A stretch of DNA of 64,000 nucleotides from Hemileia vastatrix (Eukaryota > Basidiomycota > Pucciniomycetes > Pucciniales > Zaghouaniaceae), in contig JASXTE010000013.1 in the NCBI GenBank assembly GCA_030280995.1, positions 13,049,001 through 13,113,000 of the forward strand. Direction: 5' to 3'. Within the stretch, counting starts at the first letter, position 1; every line of letters begins with the position of its first letter. Below the pieces are notes generated by a model. That model was not told the origin of the DNA and made no database searches. It saw only the letters and a program-made list of their open reading frames with translations. Positions 1-8,700 of the stretch are shown piece by piece. A program made the translations under genes and the position numbers.

Positions 1-41
1 AATAATGAAAATGATGACTTTTATTATTATTATTATTTATT

Positions 42-1925
42 TTACCAAACACAAACATCCTTCCTTCTTAGCAAAGTGAGAGATGGGCCCAGTGCTTTAG
101 TGAGAATATCAGCACGCATTTGAGAAGTATGGACCCATTCTAAAGTACCTTTTGTGAGGAAGAGTTGTTCATTTACAATGTAGAAAGATCTATCAACATG
201 CCTTGTTCTTTTGTTTCCAGGATTATCCTTTGCATTTGCTATTGCACCTTTGTTGTCACAAAATATTTTTATTGGAGAAATGTCAGGAAAGATATCTTTG
301 AGAAGATTTGAGATCCAGACATCCTCCTTCATACCCATTCCAAGTGAGACATATTCAGCTGTCATTGAGGAGTCACTAACTGTTAGTTGATGCTTAGAGG
401 TCCAAACAATGGGGCAGGAATTAAGCAGAAGGAGATGAACTGACTGAGCTCTGGAAAATTCTTTATTATTCCAGTTTGCATCAGAGAAGGAAAATAGTTC
501 AAGGGGAAGATCATGGTCAGGATGAATATGGAGTTGGAGTTTAGCAGTGTGTTGAACATATTGGAGCAGATGATTGAGTGCTGTCCAATGAGTACAGGTA
601 GGTTTTGAAGAGAATCTAGCTAGAAAATTTACAGGGAAAGAAAGATCTGGCCTTGTTGCTACTGTAAAATAACTGAGAGCACCTAAGATAGAGAGATATT
701 TAGTTGTATCAATAGCTTCATCTTTATCTTTGGCAGTTTCAATGACCATATTGGTGGGAAGGGGAGAATGGGTAGTGAGGCCACAAGAGTTGTGAGTTTT
801 CAAAATCTTCTCAATGAGCTGAAAATTGTTAAGATCAAAACCTTCAGGAACCTCTTTAATTGCCACTCCCACAATGCAATCTACTTTGTCACTCCACCTC
901 ACCTTCAAACTACCATCCAAACCATCCTCCAATTCCTTCAGTAGAGCCTCACTACTACTGGTCACAATTCTGTCATCCACATGAATCCAAATTACACCCA
1001 TAGAATCCTTTTTTCTGAGAATATAAAAAGACATATCATATTGACTTGCCTTATATCCCAGAGTATCCAACTTATTGGCTGTGTCGAGCCACCAGCATCT
1101 AGCAGCCTGCTTGGTGCCATAGAGAGCTTTCTTGAGGCATAAAGCACTTTCTTTATCCTTCAGTCTATAACCTTCAGGAGGATGTACCCAGATTGCTCCA
1201 TCAATAGGACAGTGAAGGTAAGCTTCAGTGACATCAAAGGACTTTACTGGCCATTGGTGATAAGCTGAAAGGGTAAGAAGGATATGCTGGGATGCAAAAG
1301 TTGCAGTAGGAGCAAAAGTTTCAGTGAAATCAATCCCATACTGCTGAAGAAAACCTTTTACCACATAGCAAGCTTTATAGATAGGTGAGGCTGAAGAAGG
1401 ATTTTTGATGGTGAAGACCAACTTGGAATTAGTGAGTTTGGCTCCAGGTGGAAGTTTCTCTTCATACCAGACATCCATATCTTTCATGTTTGACAGTTCC
1501 TTCTTACAAGCTTTTTCCCACTTATGGCAATCAGAGGAGAGCATGGCTTGCAAGTGAGTCCTGAGAATGCTTGAAGATTGAGACAAACCTTTTTTCATTG
1601 TATCAGAGACAGCCTTTTCTTGAGAGATAATAGTTTCTTCATCTTTGAAATCACCAAGTTCTATTTTGTTGAGGATGTGATCAAGGGAACCTTTAGAAGG
1701 TGGGGCTTGATGAGCAGCATCATGAACTGAGAGGTTGTCACCAGGGAATTTTTCCATTTCAGATTCAAAAAAAGTGTTTGTTTCTTCATGCAAAAAAATC
1801 CAACCAGCATTATTTAAAGAATAACCTACACATCTACAAATCAGAGCATGTTGATCAAGTTTCTTTATGGATGTGAACATAAGAAGTTTCTCCAAAAATT
1901 CAAAAATTAGAATAGTTGGGGTCAC
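42..1925 (-). pseudogene. Copia-1 pol C-terminal part: reverse transcriptase and RNase H
   Basis: This is the RT-RNase H half of a copia polyprotein (627 codons open). A linker of integrase C-terminal type comes first, then the RT core with KACYVVKGFLQQYGIDFTET, the palm segment ALYGTKQAARCWW and the catalytic block WIHVDD, where copia elements usually read YVDD. RNase H follows, with SDANWN, SMTAEY and IFCDNKGA, and the end is ADILTKALG. The frame changes at about 1900-1925 where integrase joins. The closest relative in the window is copia-2 (46202-48175), which ends in the same residues KDVCVW. Enzymatically complete in outline, but cut off from its start. Confidence 0.85.
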
Positions 1926-2499
1926 AGATATGCATTAGATACAAAGGAGTTTTGTCACCAGTTTTGAAATTAGGAAGATGCTTATAGACATGGGCTGCAC
2001 ATTTGTAAGCAAGTCCCCAGAACCATTCAGGAAGCTTACTAGCAAGAAGGATAGTATTAGCCATATCTCTAACAGTGCAATTGAAACATTCAGCCATTCT
2101 ATTTTGCTCATGATAGTAGGGACATGTAAATTCATGAGCTGCTCCAATTTCAGCTAGAATTTGAGCCATCTGTTTACTATGCATTTCACTACCATCAGTT
2201 CTTAGAGCTTGAAGTTTCTTGCCAGTGACATTTTCCAACTTTTTATAAAAGGAAACAAGAGCTGAGGTAGCATCAGATTTAGATTTGAGCAAAAAGACTT
2301 CACCATATGAGGTTGAGCTTTCTCTAAACATAGCAGCCCAACTAGCACCATTTAATGTAGGATCCATAGGACCAACCAAATCACCAACAATATGACTCAT
2401 TGAAGACTCTGACCACTTCTTGTGTGATACTGATGCTTTTCTGGTACTTTTAGCAATGGCACAATCTTCACAATTGATTGATCCAGATGGAATTGACAA
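1900..2499 (-). pseudogene. Copia-1 integrase core remnant
   Basis: This frame (199 codons) carries the copia integrase core: zinc-binding remnant NCEDCAIAKSTRK, first acidic residue in VGDLVGPM, second in LRTDGSEM, then EQNRMAECFNCTVRDMANTI containing the catalytic Glu. It ends in KTGDKTPLYLMH. It overlaps the RT frame in another phase, so a small indel has separated integrase from RT. Copia-2 has the same region in one frame (48197-48800). Confidence 0.8.
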
Positions 2500-2567
2500 A
2501 GGAAGACCAGAAACTAAAGATTGACTGATGACTTGTTAACAATTTTTTCACTTTCTTGACCTAGTTG

Positions 2568-2780
2568 CTAGTGCCATTCCATGAGGGAGCCTTTCATGGC
2601 AGGTGGACAATCAATAAATGCATTCTTTTTCATTGTTTGCAAAAAGGAGGGGAGCAAGAAAGAATTTGAAAAGGGAGAAGAAGATCCAGCCACACATTCA
2701 CCACCTGAAGCTACATCAACAGTAATAAACTTGTTAGATTTTTCAACTTCACATCTTTCAATCAATTCTTCCACAGACAC
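2568..2780 (-). pseudogene. Copia-1 pre-integrase (GAG-pre-integrase) fragment
   Basis: The end of this short frame, AMKGSLMEWH followed by a stop, matches STKGSLMDWHRRLGH in copia-2 (about 48750), the start of the GAG-pre-integrase domain. The zinc knuckle and aspartic protease that precede this domain in copia-2 are missing. The Gag piece at 2837-3220 lies almost directly upstream, so about 1 kb has been deleted relative to copia-2. Confidence 0.65.
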
Positions 2781-2836
2781 ATCCTCAGATTCCTCCAGTT
2801 TTGAGTTGATCTAATCAACACACTTGTTGAGTTTCT

Positions 2837-3220
2837 CTATGTTTTCAGCTTCAATGTGGGATAAATGGATGTAGTTAAATTTGTCAAATAATTAGTGGTA
2901 CAATTGATATGTTTTCCAATGTGAATATTGAGTTGGATTTCTGAAGTGAGCATATAATAAATGATGTTGAATGTCATAAATTCACCTTCTTGATCAGCTG
3001 GCATGCTTTTATTGGAAGCATAGCCAATGTTACCAACAATACTTTTAAATAATGCCAAGGTGCTTTTGTGCCAAACCTCCCAGTTTTCTAAGTCTTTGTT
3101 GAGATTAGGCATGTTCTCAGTTAGATCAAAAACTAATTTCATTTCTTCTAGACATTTCTTCATTAACAGCAGACTATTAACACATTGAGTAGAGCAGGTA
3201 GATTCATAGGAGGGAGCCAA
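2837..3220 (-). pseudogene. Copia-1 Gag N-terminal fragment
   Basis: 127 codons with the pattern NLNKDLENWEVWHKSTLALF followed by a helical segment. It aligns with copia-2 Gag (49821-50258, LDVNGSNYSDWHSNIMALIK). This is the conserved N-terminal part of copia Gag (UBN2/DUF4219-like layout). The true start would lie upstream, beyond the G1 insertion at 3230. Confidence 0.6.
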
Positions 3221-3230
3221 TGAGGCATTG

Positions 3231-4365
3231 TGTCAGCCAGGCTATTCCAGGAGTCCAGTAAATGATATATAAATTATAAAACCTTAAAGAGTGAGTAAGA
3301 CTTGTATTTAATGAATATAACTTAATATTTTATTACATAATGAAATTATATAAGAATTTTATTATATACAAATGTTACATTAAATTCATTGGTTATATAT
3401 ATTTTTATATACAATTAAATTGAGCATAATATATTCTACAAATAATGGCGCATTTTTATGTATTTAATAATTATAAATTTATATTTAATTAATTAAAAAA
3501 CATATATTATAATTACAAGTGTAAATTTGATTTATAATATATTTAAATTAATTACTTAAATTTATATATTAACTAATACCTCTCATATGATACTAAAAAA
3601 TTATTAAGGACGCTTCTTTTGACCCTTAATTGTGTTAGAAAAAACAAATAAATTAATTTGGACTAAATTGAGATTAATTGCTTGTTTTGTTGCGTCAAAT
3701 TATTTTTTGTTTCACTTAAAATGTCCTCTAATCAGGATGTACCATCTGTTGGGAATTATATTTCTCATAGTTCCTATGTTTCCACTCTTGTTTAGTTATT
3801 TACTATTGTCACTTACTGATTTGGGGATTAATGGCGGGGAAATTGGATTCTTAATTGGGCTTTTAATTATTTGTTTCATGTTTTTCTCTATATTGTTATG
3901 TTTCATTTACTCTTTTGATATATTTGTTTTATTCCATTCTAATCATTGTATTTACAAAGAGAGTAGCGCTTCAGAGGACCCATTGCCTATAAAAGGGCCT
4001 TGGATAATCCCCTGTAGCCTCATCACTTATTATACACTCAACAATTTAAATACAATTTTTATATTACGTTTATATTCTTTTTATTAGTAATAAAATTCTA
4101 ATTAAAATTTTATATAACAATTTAAAGGTTGCTTTAAGTCTGATAGTAATTATTTTGGTTGCCGCGCAGAACTCTTACTTAAAAAATAATAATATTTATA
4201 AAACCAATTTGTTGTCTCTTCTCAGCTCACTCATCGTTGTTTTCTCTCAATAAATTAAATAATTTTATTAAATTTTATTTCTTTTATTACCCATACTCTT
4301 TTCCTCCTTCTCCTCCTCTCATTCCTTCTTCTATTTTTCTCCTTCTTCTAGACGACCGGCCGACA
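3231..4365 (+). repeat. G1 5' LTR
   Basis: 1135 bp with TG...CA ends. It is very AT-rich and ends in a C/T-rich stretch before GACGACCGGCCGACA. Same length as the 3' copy at 11268. A TATA box at 3988-3995 sits in a short GC-richer block, so U3 is about 3231-4015. Confidence 0.97.
3988..3995 (+). promoter_or_regulatory. TATA box of G1 5' LTR
   Basis: TATAAAAG in the context GCCTATAAAAGGGCC. It lies about three quarters into U3 and is conserved in all four LTR copies of G1 and G2. The unrelated-looking LTR of G3 keeps GCCTATAAAAGG on the minus strand near 57470. This is the only convincing core promoter in the LTR. Confidence 0.7.
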
Positions 4366-5064
4366 ACTGGGGGCCTTTCCAAACGACGACGACGATCGAA
4401 GCCTGGCGACGAACGACAAAACGCACGGACCACCTAGCAAAACGAAACTTTTGCCGCGACTGTGTTTCGAACTTGGGTTCGACATCTTAGGTTTATATAA
4501 TATTAATTTTTATATTATTTTGAAGTGATTTTTCGATCACTATAGTAAGTTCACCTTTGCGCCTCTCACTCATATTACTATATTTTTATTGCAATAACAG
4601 TGATTGTGGCTTAATTGCTGATTCACTGAGTGTAAGTGTTCAATTTTTAAAAAAATTTTTTTCCTAGTTGACCATTATAGAGTGTTAAATCCTCTTAGTC
4701 CTAGAAAAATTGACATTATTATTAATAGAAATTGAATTATTAATTTAATTTTTTTTTATTATTAATTATTGTTAATTTTGGTTGACTTAAAAGTACATTG
4801 TGCTTAGTCCCAATATATTGCCATATTTAATATTGGTAATTAATTGGTTGAATTAACTAACTTGTTATTCCCAATTTAAACTTGCAATCCATTTTTTTTT
4901 AAAAAAAAAAATTAATTTTTTAATTATTACTTTATATTGAAAGTTATTTTTTCTATAATTTAATTAATTAAAAAATTTTTTTTATATTATTTGGAGCAAT
5001 TATTGACTAACTTTGATTATTTTTTTTATAAAGTACAAAGTAAAATATTAATCTTCCCACTAGT
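4366..5064 (+). other. G1 untranslated leader
   Basis: About 700 bases between the 5' LTR and the first ATG. The first bases after the LTR, AACTGGGGGCCTTTCC, include a TGG that could begin a tRNA primer site, but G2 reads CTGAGGGCC there, so I do not assign a tRNA. The rest is a GC-richer block with CGACGACGACG-like runs, followed by A/T-rich sequence with poly(A) and poly(T) runs. No gene seen. Confidence 0.6.
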
Positions 5065-5746
5065 ATGTCCAACAATTTGACAGAAAAAATGGATAACATG
5101 CAAGTGGATGAAATAGAAATTGACTATGATGCTGACACTGTAAGTTCTTCTAAAGTTGGTCATAAAAAATCTTATGTTAACACAAAGAATTCACATACTG
5201 CAGGATGTGGAAATGACAGGAAATGCAAACAAACCAAACCCCCTTCCCCCAGTACCACAGAAGGAAGTAAAGCCTCTAGTGCCTCAAGAAGGTCTTCCAA
5301 AAGGCTTCAAAATAAAAAAGCTTCCTCTGCCACAACAAATCAGCAACCTATCCAGTCATATAAAAGAGTTGAAGACAGAAAATATGACGTACAAAGCAAA
5401 GGTAGACACATTGTGGGATCAGGTCCAAGAACTCAGGAACCAGATTCAGGCCCAGGCCCCTCCTCAATTGCCTCCCAATCAGCTTCAATTTCAGGCTCAA
5501 CCTTCACAGCCACCCAGCTCAACCATCCAAAATCCAAATACTATGGAAGTAGAGCAATGGAAATGGGATTATCTAATGAGTCACTACCAACAGAATGTGC
5601 AACACCCTCCCCATCATCAGCCTGGCCCATCCAGAACACCCAATTTCCATCCACCTCCTCATCCCTACCAACAAAGCAGGAGAAAGAAGGCCCAAGCACA
5701 ATCCCAAACCCAGTCCCAGGGGAAGTTTCCTCCTCTGCCATGGTAA
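5065..5746 (+). CDS. G1 ORF1: small spliced coiled-coil protein overlapping gag-pol
   Basis: Predicted as two exons, 5065-5139 and 5204-5746, around a 64-nt intron with donor ACT|GTAAGT and acceptor CTGCAG|GAT. Splicing moves translation from the gag-pol frame into the +1 frame and gives about 205 residues. The product shares its first 25 residues with gag-pol. It continues with DVEMTGN, a basic block LPKGFKIKK, a leucine-rich coiled coil (QQISNLSSHIKELKTENM...), a Gln/Pro-rich part, QWKWDYL, and a tail ending KFPPLPW. G3 keeps the same protein pattern, splice sites and terminal Trp-stop in the same hidden frame. Between G1 and G2 the one base change seen here is silent in this frame but changes Pro to Ser in gag-pol. 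Function unknown; the position suggests an accessory or assembly protein. Confidence 0.65.
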
Positions 5747-8700
5747 GTAATTTGGTTGATAGTCACTTGGGTATGTTTTCTAATAAATCTTCTTCTGCAG
5801 GTAATATTATTGAACATGGTGAAAGAACAGTTAAACCTGTTAAAAGACAGCTTCCTGTAACTAGTAGCCCTATTGATGTAATTAGCAAATTGTCATTTGA
5901 TGAACCTTTACATTTAACTTCTACATCTTTAATTAATCCTTCTCTTGCAATTAAAAATGATTCTGTTCCCCCTGAAATCTATAACTTAATTGAAAAAACT
6001 TCTGAGGAAATATTGAAAGATACCCTTGATTTTAATATTGTGAAAGACAAACATGTGAGAGATGTGTTAATCCATGAAAATGATAGATTAAATAATTTAC
6101 ACTTGCAATGTAAAGTGAGTTCTTCTGTACAAGATACAGCTTATTTAAAAATCAAAGAAACCTTGAATATTGTTCTTAGTCAACAAAAACAAATAAGAAG
6201 TGACCATAGAGCTATCTCAGATAGAAATATCAGTCTGCATAAGACATTGAGTGAATTGAAACCCCTTATTGAGGAAAATTATTCATTCAAAAATGAAATA
6301 AAATCTCTACAAAATGAGTTGAAGAAACTAAAAAATGACTTCCATGCACTAAGTACCAAACACTCAGTTTCTGAGGACAGAAATGTTCTATCTCTTGCAA
6401 AAGTGAATGACCAGATGTCTGAAATTCCAAGAATAAGAAACTATGTGTCTGACCTACAGGAAAAGTTCTCAACCTTAACCATCAATAATGAATTAAATGA
6501 GATTTCTGCCAGTAAGCTGCATAAAAATAAAGGGAAAAAACCTGAACAAAGTTCATCCTTTCTTCCTCATATTTCAACCATTAAACAAACTGACAATGAG
6601 TCTGTAAAATCTTTTGCTACTAGCAAAAAATCTTGTGATGGTCATGCACCAGCTGTTTCTGTAAATAATGAAATTTCTGAACACCTGGCTAAACTTCAGG
6701 AATTATTACTAATAAATAATTCAAACCAAAAAGTGGACCATCCCAGTAGTCAGAAAAATTGGCCTAAGTTAGACCAATATCCTACCTTTGATGGTGATTC
6801 TTCCTCTGATTGGCAACACTTTATCCAAAGAATTGATAATTTAAAGAGATCTTATAAACTACCTGATGAGGAAATTGTTTCTAAGCTAATTTCTTTATTT
6901 TCCAATGTAGACTTGATGTGGTATGAATCTGTCCTCTTAGATAACAATCATTATACATGGAATGATTGGAAATCCTTGATTGAGAATCAGTTTGGTGGTT
7001 CAAAATTCAGGTTAGCTCAGCAAAGACTGTATGAGAATACTAGATATGTATCCTCCTCTGTTGAAAAGCCCATTGTTTTTCTGATGAAAATAACTAAAAT
7101 CCTTAGAGCAATTGATCCAAAGATGGATTATGATATTTGGAGAGATAAAATCTTGTATAAATTACCAAATTCTCTTAGGGATTTGATTGTTGCTAGAACT
7201 GAGCATGTAAGGGAAAATTCTTCTTTCATTAATATCTGTAATGAAGTACTACTCAACCATAGATATGAACCAAAGAATTACCTTAGTAAATCTTATAGTG
7301 ATCAGAATAAACCTTCTATAAAGCTCCCAGAAAAATCTGGTAAACCCTCTGCCCCAGTTGCACCTAAAAAATATGCAACAAATACTTGTTATAAATGTAA
7401 CAAACCGTGGCAGAAGGGTCATGTTTGTGACAAGAAAATTCATCTTGTTGAACAAAATGAAGACACTGATGAAATTGAACTTGATGTCAATAATTCTTCC
7501 AGTGACTGTGAAAGTAATATCTCCTATGACAATGAATCTGTTAAAGATGTTTTAATGTTAGAACATGATGTCCATTATTTAAATAATATATCTGAAGATT
7601 GTGTATTGAATTTATCTTCAGTAGAAAATGCTGAAATAATTAAAGATATTACTAACAATTCTATTCCTATATCCCCTTTAAAGGCACCTGTTATCATTAA
7701 TGGTAAAAATGTTGATGTAGTTCTTGATTCTGGTGCTGGAGGAAGTGTAGTATCTGAAAAAGCTTTGGCTTCAGTGGATAAGGAATATTTGAGTAAATTA
7801 TTGCCTATAACTTCTGAAAAATGGAGAGGGTATGGTTCTACCTTATTTCCTATTGGCAAATACAAAACCTCTGTATTCTTCAAATATAATGGTGGTTTTG
7901 TCAGAGCTATTTGTGAATTTGTTGTCATGAAAAATGATAATTTGAGCAATTGGTTTATTATGGGAAATGATATTTTAACCATGTTTGGTGTGAAACTGGA
8001 CCCAACAAATAATTGCTTTACCTTAGGAATGAATGGGAAAAGAAAATTCAAAATTTCTTCTCCTAAACCTTCTGGGCATTTGTTGAAATCTTGTAACTCA
8101 CTGACCCAATGTAAAGGTAGAACAACAACTGAAATGGATGATTTATTACATGAAATAAATACCGCTTCTTTTGGTGATCATTTGACTAATGAACAAAAGG
8201 ATTCTATTGTTGCCTCTATTACCTCTTTCCCTATGGCTTTTGCTCATGGTTCTCATGTCTTGGGAATTGTTCAGGAAGAGATGAAAATTACCTTATCCTG
8301 TAATTTGAGTGATATTCCTCCTTCCCTTAAGAAAAAACCATATCCTGCTTCTCCATCAAAAAGAAAAGATATTGAAGATAATATTGAAACATTATTGAAA
8401 ATGAATATCATTGAGAAAGTGGATGTCACCCCCAAATATTGTGTCATCTCCCCAGTCTTAATTTCTTATGAAAAAGATAAAGCTAGATTATGTGGAGATT
8501 ACAGAGCTTTAAATACTTATACTGTTGATGATATTTATCCTTTACCCAGAATTAATTCAATACATGCTACCTTGCAAGGTGCAAAATTTATTAGTTGTCT
8601 GGATGGTAATAAAGGTTATCATCAAGTTCCAGTTGAAAAAAATTCTCAAAATTTTTTGCTTATTGCTACTCATATGGGAATATATAAGTATGTTAGGATG

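Noticed and set aside
3632..4087. 151-codon hydrophobic frame inside the G1 LTRs (also at 11669)
   Set aside because: It crosses the TATA box, and both LTRs of G2 have a TGA from a single base change. Its hydrophobicity follows from T-rich sequence. Chance open frame.
5704..5801. A second GTAAGT...CTGCAG intron of 58 nt at the end of ORF1 (5743-5800), with the same spacing in G3
   Set aside because: Removing it gives TGG TAA again or breaks the gag-pol frame, so splicing here would not join ORF1 to gag-pol. Kept only as a possible regulatory site.
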